DNA of 64,000 nucleotides from contig NZ_KB898194.1 in the NCBI RefSeq assembly GCF_000377505.1, positions 62,001-126,000 of the forward strand, read 5' to 3'. This DNA comes from Paenibacillus massiliensis 2301065 = DSM 16942 (lineage in GTDB: Bacteria > Bacillota > Bacilli > Paenibacillales > Paenibacillaceae). A program made the position numbers and the translations under genes. Positions 16,541-26,280 of the stretch are shown in pieces (the stretch's first letter is position 1; each line of letters starts with the position of its first letter). The notes under the pieces were generated by a model. That model did no database searches. It saw only the letters and a list, made by a program, of their open reading frames with translations, and had not been told where the DNA came from.

Positions 16541-18838
16541 ATGTTGAAAAGAGTAAAGCTACGCTCCCTGCTAATTCTGGGTTGTGTAACCTTCTTTTTT
16601 CTCGTGCTGGTGTTTCGCGTGTTCTGGATTCAGGTGGTAAATGGAGAGGAATGGCAGGACCAGGTTCAGACCATGATCCAGAAAGATCAGGTAATTAAGG
16701 CCAGCAGGGGAACAATTACTGACCGTAACAATGACGTCCTGGCTACCGATGCTCCCGCATATACCGTTGTAGTGAATCCGAAGATCATTCAGGAATACAA
16801 TCTGGAGGATGAAGTCGTAGCTCGTCTCCATACGTTACTGAACAAGCCGGAGTCCGAAATCGAACAGCATGTGCGCAACAAGAAAGAGGATGGGGAGTAT
16901 CGTGAATATCGTGAGGTGCGTCAGGAGGGCTGGAAGATTGAGCCTGCTCTTGCACGTAAGATTGACGAATTCAATGAAGAGCTGAAGCAGAAACACAAAG
17001 TGCTTAACGCCGTGTTTACGGTGAAGGAGACCAAGCGTTTCTACCCACAGAACAACTTGGCTGCCCATGTGCTGGGGTATGTGAACAAGGAGGGAAATGC
17101 TGTAACTGGCCTTGAGGCCTATTACGATAATGAGCTGAAGGGGATAGACGGTAAGCTCCTCTACGAGCGGGATCGCAAAGGTGTTAGCCTTCCGAACTCG
17201 GAGCAGGTCTATGAGCCAGCTGTCAATGGTAAAAAGTTAAGGCTGACAATCGACGACAAGATTCAATATTATATTGAAGAGGCAATGGAGGAGGCTTTTG
17301 CCAAATACAACCCGATCAGTATGACGGTGATTGCAGCAGATCCAAAGACGATGGAGATACTAGGCATGGCCAATCTGCCAACCTATGACCCCAATACGTA
17401 TGGTGAGACCAAGGATCAGAAGAACTTTATTAATCATGCTCTTCAGTCGATCTATGAGCCGGGATCAACCTTCAAAATTGTAACGCTTGCCGGTGCAGTG
17501 GAGGAGAAAATGTTCAACCCGAATGCTCATTTTGTCTCCCAGAGAACCATAATTGGTGGCTTCCGAATCAGTGATAACGGTCGATACTATGGAGACATGT
17601 CATATCTGGCTGGGGTTAAACGTTCAAGTAACATAGCCTTTGTCAATCTGGGCTTCCGTATGCTTGGTCGGGAGAAGCTCCGCCATTATATTGATGAATT
17701 CGGTTTTGGTAGCAAGACAGGGATTGATCTCCCTGCTGAGGTGCCATCTCCAATCCGAGAGCTAGTCTATGATTCCGAAGTGGCTGCTGCTGCCTATGGT
17801 CATGGTCTTGTACAGGTAACGCCGATCCAGCAACTCGCAGCGATCTCAGCCATTGCTAATGGCGGTAAGCTCATGGAGCCGCACGTGGTCAAAGATATTA
17901 TAGATACAGAGACTGGGGCAATACAAACCATCCAACCAAAGGTAATCCGTCAAGTCATCTCTGAGAAGTCCGCGAAGGATGTCAGCGGTTATCTGGAACA
18001 GGTAGTAGCTGACCGCGATATTGGTACTGGGCGCTACGCATACATAGATGGTTATCGTGTAGCGGGTAAGACAGGAACGGCGCGTAAGGTTGTTAACGGA
18101 AAATATGATGAGAACAAGGACGTAGTGTCATTTATCGGCTTTGCACCCGTAGATGATCCGAAGATAGCAGTGCTGGTCGTAATTGACGAACCGCGTGTAG
18201 CCAATGTTGGGGGCGGTACGGCAGCTGCTCCGATCTTCAAAGAAATTGTTTCTCAATCCCTGCAGTATATGGGCGTGCCTAAGGCTGGTAGCAAGGGAGA
18301 AGGCGAGAAGAAGACGTCGAAAGCCTTCAAGCCCTTCAATGCTCCACAGCTAACAGGCAAGACGAGAAAAGATGCCCAAAATATGCTACTACAGCAAGGT
18401 GTAGCTTATGAGACAGTCGGTAAGGGTTCTACCGTTGTCCGTCAATATCCAGCACCTTCTGCGCTAATGACTCCGGGCCAGCGGATGTATTTGCTGACAG
18501 AGGATAGTGGCAATATGGAGATTCCGGATTTGACAGGAGTGTCGTTACGAGACAGCCTGGAGCTACTGACCTTGATGAAGATTAGTGCGAAGATTGATGG
18601 AGAAGGCTATGTTATTCGTCAGAAAGAAGAGAAGCAGGGGGATAAGCGAGTGCTCTCGCTCTTGCTGCAGCCTGCAAAGGAGACGGTGACAGGCGTCGTT
18701 CCAGAGCTATCTGAAGATACGAATGAGGAGACAGACGGGAAGACGCAGGAAGAGGATACAGATGCACCTGGGGATTCAGCGGATGAATCCGGGGTTGAAT
18801 TAGAATCTGAGGCATCTAGTACCACCTCTGCTCCTTAA
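16541..18838 (+). CDS. pbpB: Division penicillin-binding protein 2B (FtsI-type) with PASTA domains
   Basis: 765 aa from ATG 16541 (AAAGG upstream; an in-frame TTG lies nine bases earlier). Septal class B transpeptidase: one membrane helix (about 10-30), dimerisation domain, then transpeptidase with active-site Ser in PGSTFK near 308, SSN near 358 and KTGTA near 508. Two PASTA domains follow (about 600-660 and 660-715). The C-terminus is an acidic Asp/Glu/Ser-rich tail. It crosslinks septal peptidoglycan with an SEDS partner. The paralog spoVD lies immediately downstream, as in Bacillus. Confidence 0.93.
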   Translation: MLKRVKLRSLLILGCVTFFFLVLVFRVFWIQVVNGEEWQDQVQTMIQKDQVIKASRGTITDRNNDVLATDAPAYTVVVNPKIIQEYNLEDEVVARLHTLLNKPESEIEQHVRNKKEDGEYREYREVRQEGWKIEPALARKIDEFNEELKQKHKVLNAVFTVKETKRFYPQNNLAAHVLGYVNKEGNAVTGLEAYYDNELKGIDGKLLYERDRKGVSLPNSEQVYEPAVNGKKLRLTIDDKIQYYIEEAMEEAFAKYNPISMTVIAADPKTMEILGMANLPTYDPNTYGETKDQKNFINHALQSIYEPGSTFKIVTLAGAVEEKMFNPNAHFVSQRTIIGGFRISDNGRYYGDMSYLAGVKRSSNIAFVNLGFRMLGREKLRHYIDEFGFGSKTGIDLPAEVPSPIRELVYDSEVAAAAYGHGLVQVTPIQQLAAISAIANGGKLMEPHVVKDIIDTETGAIQTIQPKVIRQVISEKSAKDVSGYLEQVVADRDIGTGRYAYIDGYRVAGKTGTARKVVNGKYDENKDVVSFIGFAPVDDPKIAVLVVIDEPRVANVGGGTAAAPIFKEIVSQSLQYMGVPKAGSKGEGEKKTSKAFKPFNAPQLTGKTRKDAQNMLLQQGVAYETVGKGSTVVRQYPAPSALMTPGQRMYLLTEDSGNMEIPDLTGVSLRDSLELLTLMKISAKIDGEGYVIRQKEEKQGDKRVLSLLLQPAKETVTGVVPELSEDTNEETDGKTQEEDTDAPGDSADESGVELESEASSTTSAP

Positions 18839-18957
18839 TAGCAAGTTCTTCGGTGGTTTTATCTAATAGGGACAAATGTTCTAAACCCGCTGAGATTCGA
18901 ATAGTCATGATGTAGACAAGTCATGAGCTAATGGATCTCAAGCGGGGAGGGAACGGT

Positions 18958-20925
18958 GTGAAGGTCTCCAATGTTAGACTAAGAAAAAGATTGCTATGGA
19001 CGCTGGCGGGGTTATTGATCCTGTTCGCGTCCTTGCTGATTCGACTTGCTTATGTTCAGTTGGGCATGGGAACGGAACTGGCAGCGAAGGCTGAAGATTC
19101 CTGGAGGCGCAATATTGTCTTTGCAGCCAAACGCGGCCAAATTGTAGACAGGCAGGGCACAGCTCTTACGTATAATATTACTTCGCCTACGGTTATCGCG
19201 ATCCCAGTGCAGGTGAAGGACCCGGAGCAGACGGCGAAGAAGCTGGCTCCTATCCTGGAAATGAGCGAAGAGAGCGTATATAAGCTGATAACCAAGAGAC
19301 AATCAAGCCAAAAACTACAGCCCGGTGGCCGGAAAATTACGATGGAGAAAGCTCAACAAATTCGTGATTTAAGGCTGCCGGGTATCGTTGTTACAGAGGA
19401 CAACAAGCGCTTTTACCCATTCGGTGATCTGGCAGCCCACATTCTAGGCTTCACGGGAATTGACAATCAAGGCCTTACAGGCGTAGAGCAGCGCCATAAT
19501 GAACGGCTACAGGGGATCGATGGTAGCATTGCCTATTTGTCTGATGCCGGCGGTCGACTGATGCCTGGTTCCTCGGAGAAATATATTCCGCCCAAGGAAG
19601 GGTTGAAGCTGCAGCTCACCATTGATAAGTCTGTTCAGTCGATCATGGAACGTGAGTTGGATCAGGCTATGGTGAAGTTTCAGGCTGCTTCAGCCCTGTC
19701 TATTGCGATGGACCCGAAGACAGGAGAGATTCTGGCGATGGCTAGCAGACCTGGATACGAGCCTTCTCTTTACAAACAATATGAGCCGGAAGTGTACAAT
19801 CGCAATCTGCCCATCTGGATGACTTATGAACCAGGCTCTACCTTCAAAATCATTACGCTGGCATCTGCGCTGGAAGAAAAGAAAGTGAATTTGAAGAATG
19901 AGCACTTCTTCGATCCTGGGTATGTTGAGGTGGCAGGTGCGCGGCTGCGCTGCTGGAAGAAGGGTGGTCATGGTAGCCAGACGTTCATGCAGGTCGTCGA
20001 GAACTCCTGTAACCCTGGCTTTGTCGCTCTCGGTCAAAGGCTGGGTAAGGATACATTGTTTAAGTACATTCGTGACTTCGGATTTGGCAGCAAGACAGGC
20101 ATTGATATGAGCGGTGAAAGTAACGGAATTCTCTTTAAGCCAGCTCAGGTAGGTCCGGTGGAGCTTGCTACTACCTCTTTTGGACAGGGGGTGTCTGTAA
20201 CCCCAATTCAACAAATCACAGCTGTATCGGCAGCTATTAATGGTGGAAATCTCTATAAGCCGCACATTGCAAAGGCTTGGATCCATCCAGAGACCGGTGA
20301 GGTACTGGAGAGCATCGAGCCTGAACTGGTTCGCAAGGTCATATCGGAGGATACTTCTCGACAAGTACGGGAGGCTCTGGAGAGTGTAGTAGCCAAGGGA
20401 ACAGGCCGGCCAGCTTTTATTGATGGATACCGTGTTGGCGGCAAGACGGGGACCGCGCAAAAGGTAGTCAATGGACGGTATTCTACTTCGGAGCATATCG
20501 TATCCTTTATAGGCTTCGCTCCTGCAGATGACCCGCAAATTGTAGTCTATACGGCTGTCGATAACCCGCTTGGCATTCAATTTGGTGGTGTTGTAGCCGC
20601 TCCAATTGTGCAAAATATTCTTGAGGATGCTCTGCACGTAATGAAAGTTCCACAACGGGAGCAGCAAATACCAAAGCAATACAAATACGGCGAGACGCCA
20701 ATGGATACAGTACCGAATCTGGTTGGAGCTTCCGTTCAGGACCTCTATGAGGAGCTGAACATGAACTTCATGCTCGTCAAATCAGGCTCTGGGAATACCG
20801 TCATCAGCCAATCCCCGAAAGCGGGCTCAAGAGTCGAGCGAGGCTCGACCATTCGCATCTATATGGGGCAACATGCTGATGAGCATTCTGGCAACGCTGG
20901 TGACGAATCTGGAAAGGAAGATTGA
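18958..20925 (+). CDS. spoVD: Stage V sporulation protein D (class B PBP)
   Basis: 655 aa from GTG 18958, giving the typical VKVSNVRLRKRLL N-terminus; GGGGAGGG lies just upstream. Membrane anchor at about 12-32, dimerisation domain, transpeptidase Ser in EPGSTFK near 291, SCN near 349, KTGTA near 494, and a single PASTA domain (about 578-640). B. subtilis SpoVD is 646 aa and makes spore cortex with the SEDS polymerase SpoVE, whose gene is further down this operon. The stop is two bases before the murE start. A 90-base region between pbpB and this gene may hold its own mother-cell promoter. Confidence 0.92.
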   Translation: MKVSNVRLRKRLLWTLAGLLILFASLLIRLAYVQLGMGTELAAKAEDSWRRNIVFAAKRGQIVDRQGTALTYNITSPTVIAIPVQVKDPEQTAKKLAPILEMSEESVYKLITKRQSSQKLQPGGRKITMEKAQQIRDLRLPGIVVTEDNKRFYPFGDLAAHILGFTGIDNQGLTGVEQRHNERLQGIDGSIAYLSDAGGRLMPGSSEKYIPPKEGLKLQLTIDKSVQSIMERELDQAMVKFQAASALSIAMDPKTGEILAMASRPGYEPSLYKQYEPEVYNRNLPIWMTYEPGSTFKIITLASALEEKKVNLKNEHFFDPGYVEVAGARLRCWKKGGHGSQTFMQVVENSCNPGFVALGQRLGKDTLFKYIRDFGFGSKTGIDMSGESNGILFKPAQVGPVELATTSFGQGVSVTPIQQITAVSAAINGGNLYKPHIAKAWIHPETGEVLESIEPELVRKVISEDTSRQVREALESVVAKGTGRPAFIDGYRVGGKTGTAQKVVNGRYSTSEHIVSFIGFAPADDPQIVVYTAVDNPLGIQFGGVVAAPIVQNILEDALHVMKVPQREQQIPKQYKYGETPMDTVPNLVGASVQDLYEELNMNFMLVKSGSGNTVISQSPKAGSRVERGSTIRIYMGQHADEHSGNAGDESGKED

Positions 20926-20927
20926 AT

Positions 20928-22415
20928 ATGCAGTTACAATTTCTTGCTTCATCTATAGCAACAGCTCGCATTATTGGAGAAGGAAGTGTCGAGTGTCAAG
21001 GCGTACAGACAGACTCACGCCTCGTTCAGCCAGGAGATCTCTTCCTATGCCTTCCTGGCTTCACGGTAGATGGGCATGATTATGCGGCACAGGCCGTCAG
21101 TAAGGGAGCATCAGCGTTAGTCGTCGAGCGTGAACTGGATATCGAGGTTCCGCAACTGCTAGTCAAAGATGCTCGCCTTGCGATGGCGATCCTATCGAAC
21201 CAATTATTTGCATCACCCAGTCGTCAGTTGAATATGATTGGCATTACAGGTACTAATGGCAAGACGACAACCTCTTATCTAATCGAGAAAATACTACAAG
21301 ACTCTGGAGTGCCTACCGGACTGATTGGCACCATCCAGATGCGTTACAATGGCAAGACTGTGCCGATGTCTGGAACAACACCAGAAGCGGTGGATCTTCA
21401 GAAGAAGCTACGGTTAATGGTAGACGAGGGAGTGAAGTCCTGTGTTATGGAAGTGTCCTCCCACGCCCTTGAGCAAGGCAGAGTCAAGGGGACGGACTTC
21501 CGAACAGCTGTTTTCACCAATCTTACACAGGATCATTTGGACTATCACCATACGATGGAGCAGTATCGTGATGCGAAGGCGCTTTTGTTTTCCAGATTGG
21601 GGAATGCCTACAGTGAAGATCCAAATAGTCGAAAGTATGCTGTCCTGAATGCAGACGATCCAGCTTCTGAATATTTTAGCAAGGCTACTGCTGCAGAAGT
21701 AATTACATACGGATTGGAACAAGGCGCTGATGTCAGAGCATCACAAATTGCAATCACCGCCAAGGGAACTTCTTTTCATGTAAGCACATTTAGGGGAGAA
21801 GCAGACATACAACTGCGGATGGTTGGGAAATTCAACGTGTATAATGCCCTTGCAGCGATTGCAGCAACCCTGTTGGAAGGTGTTCCATTGGAGCAAATTC
21901 GCAAAAGTCTTGAATCTGTTCCCGGGGTTGATGGCAGGGTAGAGGCAGTAGAAGCCGGGCAATCGTTTGCAGTCATTGTTGATTATGCACACACGCCAGA
22001 CGGTCTGGAGAATGTCTTGCGCTCCGTCAAGGAATTCGCCAAGGGACGGATTGTATGTGTATTCGGCTGTGGTGGGGATCGGGATCGCACCAAGCGTCCA
22101 TTAATGGGTGGAATCGCTGCACGCTACAGTGATCACATATTTGTTACCTCGGATAACCCTCGCACCGAAGAGCCTGCGGCCATACTCAAAGATATTGAGC
22201 AGGGGCTGTTGGAAGCTGGGATTTCCCGGGAAATCTACGATATGATTGAAGATCGCAGAGAAGCTATATTTAAAGCTATTGAAATGGCAAGCCCGGAAGA
22301 TGTAGTATTGATTGCGGGAAAAGGTCATGAAACGTATCAGATCATTGGTAAGACATCTTTTGATTTTGATGATCGCATCGTGGCCAAAGAAGCGATAAGG
22401 GGCAAACTGAAGTGA
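20928..22415 (+). CDS. murE: UDP-MurNAc-tripeptide synthetase (meso-DAP adding)
   Basis: 495 aa. It adds the third stem-peptide residue to UDP-MurNAc-L-Ala-D-Glu in the cytoplasm. The ATP loop GTNGKTTTS is near residue 106. The motif DNPRTEEP near 408 is the signature for meso-diaminopimelate rather than lysine, so the wall is predicted to be DAP-type. ATG 20928 follows AAGGAAG. The stop overlaps the murF start by four bases. Confidence 0.95.
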   Translation: MQLQFLASSIATARIIGEGSVECQGVQTDSRLVQPGDLFLCLPGFTVDGHDYAAQAVSKGASALVVERELDIEVPQLLVKDARLAMAILSNQLFASPSRQLNMIGITGTNGKTTTSYLIEKILQDSGVPTGLIGTIQMRYNGKTVPMSGTTPEAVDLQKKLRLMVDEGVKSCVMEVSSHALEQGRVKGTDFRTAVFTNLTQDHLDYHHTMEQYRDAKALLFSRLGNAYSEDPNSRKYAVLNADDPASEYFSKATAAEVITYGLEQGADVRASQIAITAKGTSFHVSTFRGEADIQLRMVGKFNVYNALAAIAATLLEGVPLEQIRKSLESVPGVDGRVEAVEAGQSFAVIVDYAHTPDGLENVLRSVKEFAKGRIVCVFGCGGDRDRTKRPLMGGIAARYSDHIFVTSDNPRTEEPAAILKDIEQGLLEAGISREIYDMIEDRREAIFKAIEMASPEDVVLIAGKGHETYQIIGKTSFDFDDRIVAKEAIRGKLK

Positions 22416-23815
22416 TAATTCGAACGATAAAAGAAGTTGCCGACATGTGCGGCGGCACAGTCGTAGAGGGCTGTGCAGCGGACGCTTTGGTCCGCGGTGT
22501 ATTCACCGATTCACGTACACCGGTAGAGGGAGCGCTGTTCGTTCCTCTTCAAGGAGAGAATTTTGACGGGCATACCTTCGGAGAGCAGTGCTTACAGGCT
22601 GGTGCAGCTGCCTTACTGTGGCAAAAGGGTCATCCCAATATGCCGACAGGTCCAGTCATACTGGTAGACGATACGCTTAAGGCGCTGCAGCAGCTCGCAT
22701 CTGCGTATTTGAAGAGTACTCCGGTTGCAGTCGTGGGAATCACCGGAAGCAATGGGAAGACGACGACGAAGGATATGATAGAGGCGCTGCTGTCTACGAA
22801 GTACAAGGTTCATAAGACACAGGGGAATCTGAACAATCATATAGGTCTTCCGCTTACTATTCTGCAGATGCCGGAAGATACGGACATCGCTATTCTTGAA
22901 ATGGGTATGAGTGGTCGTGGAGAGATCCGTCTCCTATCCGAGCTTGCCCAGCCGGATGTGGCAGTGATTACGAATATCGGTGAGGCACATCTGCTACAGT
23001 TAGGCTCCCGGGAGGAGATTGCAAGAGCCAAGCTGGAGATTATAGCTGGATTGAAGCCAGGCGGTCTGCTTGTTATGGATGGAGATGAGCCGTTGCTTCC
23101 ACAGGTGCTGAAGGAGGCTAATACGGAGCACCCAGAGAACCTTCAATTGTATACGTTTGGTCGCTCTGAGAATAATGATGACTATCCGACAGCAATTACG
23201 ACTCAGGAGCGGGGAATTCTCTTTACTGCACATTCTATGGGGCAAGAAAAATTACAGCTTCCGTTACTTGGTCATCATAATGTTTTGAATACTTTGGCAG
23301 CAATCGGAGTTGCCAGACACTTTACTCTAGGGCTGCCCGAGATTCGTCAGGGATTATCTTCTTTGAAATTAACCGCCATGCGTATTGAAATACTTACAAG
23401 TGATACGGGCCTGATGGTGCTGAACGATGCTTATAACGCTAGTCCTTCCTCCATGAAGGCGGCGATTGATACCCTGGCTGGCTATACAAGACAAGGCCGC
23501 AAGATTGCGGTATTAGGCGATATGCTAGAGCTGGGACCGCAAGAAGAGGATTATCATGCACAGCTTGGACGGTATGCTGCTGATGCCGGAATTGCGAAGC
23601 TTTTCGCGTTCGGACGCTTAGGTGCATTCATCGCGCAAGGGGCGCTGGAAATGATGGATACGGCAGATGTAGCAGCCTATACCGACAAGGACGTATTGAT
23701 TAATCATTTGCTGCAGGAGCTACAGCCAGAGGATATTGTACTGGTAAAGGCCTCACGTGGCATGAAATTAGAGATCGTTGTGAATGCATTGATCAACGCT
23801 CCGCTACAGAACTAA
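22412..23815 (+). CDS. murF: UDP-MurNAc-tripeptide--D-Ala-D-Ala ligase
   Basis: 467 aa. Adds D-Ala-D-Ala to complete the pentapeptide precursor. The ATP loop GSNGKTTTKD is near 112; ILEMGMSGRGEI near 160 and NDAYNASPSSM near 337 are MurF hallmarks. Start GTG 22412 overlaps the murE stop (GTGA), implying coupled translation. In B. subtilis murF lies elsewhere beside ddl; here it keeps the murE-murF-mraY order known from many other bacteria. Confidence 0.94.
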   Translation: MIIRTIKEVADMCGGTVVEGCAADALVRGVFTDSRTPVEGALFVPLQGENFDGHTFGEQCLQAGAAALLWQKGHPNMPTGPVILVDDTLKALQQLASAYLKSTPVAVVGITGSNGKTTTKDMIEALLSTKYKVHKTQGNLNNHIGLPLTILQMPEDTDIAILEMGMSGRGEIRLLSELAQPDVAVITNIGEAHLLQLGSREEIARAKLEIIAGLKPGGLLVMDGDEPLLPQVLKEANTEHPENLQLYTFGRSENNDDYPTAITTQERGILFTAHSMGQEKLQLPLLGHHNVLNTLAAIGVARHFTLGLPEIRQGLSSLKLTAMRIEILTSDTGLMVLNDAYNASPSSMKAAIDTLAGYTRQGRKIAVLGDMLELGPQEEDYHAQLGRYAADAGIAKLFAFGRLGAFIAQGALEMMDTADVAAYTDKDVLINHLLQELQPEDIVLVKASRGMKLEIVVNALINAPLQN

Positions 23816-23836
23816 GGAGAAGAAAGGGGGACTACC

Positions 23837-24805
23837 ATGGATATTCAATTGTTGCTACTTACGATCGGCGTATCATTTATACTGGCGGTGATCGCCGCCC
23901 CCCTGCTGATCCCGCTCCTGCGGCGGATGAAGTTCGGACAGCAGATACGTGATGATGGGCCACAGAGTCATCTGAAGAAGACGGGAACGCCGACAATGGG
24001 GGGCGTAGTGATTCTGCTGGCTTTTACACTTACATTTCTCAAATTCTCAAGTGTGAAAAACACGGATTTCTATGTATTGCTTATCGCTACACTTGGCTTT
24101 GGGCTGATTGGTTTTCTGGATGACTATATTAAAATCGTGTTCAAACGGTCCCTTGGCCTGACACCACGTCAGAAGCTATTTGGACAGCTGTTCTTTGCAG
24201 GACTGATGTGCTGGCTACTGATTCAAAATGGTCATAGTACGGCTATTGCTGTTCCAGGCACTGAATGGTCCTTTGACTGGGGAGCATGGTTCTACTATCC
24301 ATTCATTGTCCTCATGATGCTTGCAATCAGCAATGCAGTTAACTTTACAGATGGTCTGGACGGGCTGCTGTCAGGCACGAGTGCCATCGCCTTTGGTGCC
24401 TATGCGGTGATTGCTATTCAAGCCACATCTTTGCCTGCGGCCATCTGTGCTGCTGCGATGATCGGTGCCGTGCTCGGCTTCTTGGTCTATAATGCGCACC
24501 CGGCTAAGGTATTTATGGGAGATACGGGATCGCTCGGGATCGGCGGGGCGATTGGCGCTATAGCCATTGTTACCAAGAGTGAGCTGCTGTTCCTGATTAT
24601 TGGCGGTATATTCGTGATCGAGATGCTGTCGGTAGTCATTCAGGTAGTGTCCTTCAAGACACGAGGCAAGCGCGTGTTCAAAATGAGCCCGATACACCAT
24701 CACTTTGAATTATCAGGCTGGTCTGAATGGCGTGTAGTCATGACCTTCTGGGCGGTTGGTATTGTACTTGCAGGAATTGGACTCTATATCAGCAAGGGGT
24801 TGTAA
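23837..24805 (+). CDS. mraY: Phospho-MurNAc-pentapeptide translocase MraY
   Basis: 322 aa, about ten membrane helices. Transfers phospho-MurNAc-pentapeptide to undecaprenyl phosphate to give lipid I. Conserved motifs: TPTMGG near 52, DDYIK near 94, NFTDGLDGL near 168 and the HHHFE loop (PIHHHFELSGW) near 286. ATG follows GAAAGGGGG. Followed after three bases by murD. Confidence 0.95.
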   Translation: MDIQLLLLTIGVSFILAVIAAPLLIPLLRRMKFGQQIRDDGPQSHLKKTGTPTMGGVVILLAFTLTFLKFSSVKNTDFYVLLIATLGFGLIGFLDDYIKIVFKRSLGLTPRQKLFGQLFFAGLMCWLLIQNGHSTAIAVPGTEWSFDWGAWFYYPFIVLMMLAISNAVNFTDGLDGLLSGTSAIAFGAYAVIAIQATSLPAAICAAAMIGAVLGFLVYNAHPAKVFMGDTGSLGIGGAIGAIAIVTKSELLFLIIGGIFVIEMLSVVIQVVSFKTRGKRVFKMSPIHHHFELSGWSEWRVVMTFWAVGIVLAGIGLYISKGL

Positions 24806-24808
24806 TTA

Positions 24809-26230
24809 ATGAATCATCCACATACCTATCAAGACCAGCAGGTCGTTGTGCTTGGACTGGCCAAAAGTGGCGTGCAAGTAGCCAAAGCCTTGCATCGCGC
24901 CGGTGCGTTTGTAACTGCAAGTGACATGAAAGAGAGAGAACAGTGTCCCGAAGCCTCGGAATTAGAGGCTTTGGGAATTTCCGTTTTATGCGGAGGACAT
25001 CCCGAGGGATTGATTAACTCTGACATTCAGCTGGTGGTCAAGAATCCAGGCATTCCTTATACAGCTCCGCCTGTACAGCAGGCTTTGGAGCTCGGTATTG
25101 AACTGGTAACGGAGATTGAGGTGGCATACCATCTTACCAAGGCTCCGATTATTGGCATTACAGGCTCTAATGGCAAGACTACAACTACCACATGGGTAGG
25201 TAAGCTACTGGAGGCTTCTGGTCTAAAGCCTGTAGTTGCTGGCAATATTGGGACGCCGATGTGTGAAATTGCGGAAGAGGTTACTTCAGATCAATGGATT
25301 GTTGCTGAGCTTAGCAGCTTCCAGTTGAAGGGTACTACAGACTTCAGGCCAACTATAGCCTGCCTCTTGAACGTTGCAGAGACGCATCTGGATTACCACG
25401 GCAGCATGGAGGACTATGTTACCTCCAAGGCAAGATTGTTCCAGAACCAGCGTGACACGGATACAGCTGTCCTGAACTGGGATGATCCGGTATGTCGAGA
25501 GTTGATTACGCATGTGCGTGGCAAGCTGTTGCCTTTCTCACGGTCAGAGCAATTGCAGGAGGGAGTATTCGTGAGCCCGCCTTATGTTGACGGTGTTGAG
25601 GGTGATCTGGAGCGCAAGGTAGTGTATCGCGACTCTACAGGACAAGAGCATAACATTATTAAGGTTAGCGAGCTTGGCATTCCAGGGGTGTTCAATGTTG
25701 AGAACGCTCTTGCTGCATGTGCTATTGCCATCGCCGCTGGTGCGAGGCTAGAGGCTCTCAGCGAGCCTTTGGCAAGCTTCCGCGGAGTGGAGCATCGTCT
25801 GGAATTCGTAGCCGAGAAGAACGGTGCAGTCTATTATAATAACTCCAAAGCTACAAATAGCAAAGCTACACTCATGTCTCTCACATCCTTCAACCAGCCA
25901 GTTGTACTCGTTGCTGGGGGGCTTGACCGCGGCTCCGATTATATGGAGCTCCTACCCGCCTTGCAGGAAGGCGTAAAAGGGGTCGTACTATTGGGAGAGA
26001 CCAGAGAAAAGCTGGCTTCTGTAGCGAAGCTAGCAGGCATAGAACGTATAGAGATCGTCGATAATGGGGAGGATGCCGCGTCTGTCCTTGTGACGGCTGT
26101 GAACCGAGCTGCCAGTCTGGCTACTGAAGGCGATGTCGTATTGCTGTCGCCAGCCTGTGCAAGCTGGGATATGTTCAAGTCGTATGAAGAGCGGGGACGA
26201 ATTTTTAAAGAGGCGGTGCATAAATTGTAA
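24809..26230 (+). CDS. murD: UDP-MurNAc-L-alanine--D-glutamate ligase
   Basis: 473 aa. N-terminal UDP-binding Rossmann domain (VVVLGLAKSG near 12), ATP loop GSNGKTTTT near 117, carbamylated-Lys/central-domain motif NVAETHLDYHGS near 190, and C-terminal domain with NNSKATNSKAT near 345. Adds D-Glu to UDP-MurNAc-L-Ala. The start codon lies three bases after mraY; AAGGGG upstream overlaps the mraY end. Confidence 0.95.
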   Translation: MNHPHTYQDQQVVVLGLAKSGVQVAKALHRAGAFVTASDMKEREQCPEASELEALGISVLCGGHPEGLINSDIQLVVKNPGIPYTAPPVQQALELGIELVTEIEVAYHLTKAPIIGITGSNGKTTTTTWVGKLLEASGLKPVVAGNIGTPMCEIAEEVTSDQWIVAELSSFQLKGTTDFRPTIACLLNVAETHLDYHGSMEDYVTSKARLFQNQRDTDTAVLNWDDPVCRELITHVRGKLLPFSRSEQLQEGVFVSPPYVDGVEGDLERKVVYRDSTGQEHNIIKVSELGIPGVFNVENALAACAIAIAAGARLEALSEPLASFRGVEHRLEFVAEKNGAVYYNNSKATNSKATLMSLTSFNQPVVLVAGGLDRGSDYMELLPALQEGVKGVVLLGETREKLASVAKLAGIERIEIVDNGEDAASVLVTAVNRAASLATEGDVVLLSPACASWDMFKSYEERGRIFKEAVHKL

Positions 26231-26280
26231 GTAGGGGGGTGGATAAGCCCCTACTTATGGTGCAAGGGGTGGCCTCCTAT

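Noticed and set aside
19690..20679. A 329-codon minus-strand open frame within spoVD
   Set aside because: The plus strand has all penicillin-binding motifs. The antisense protein shows no domain and has no ribosome site.
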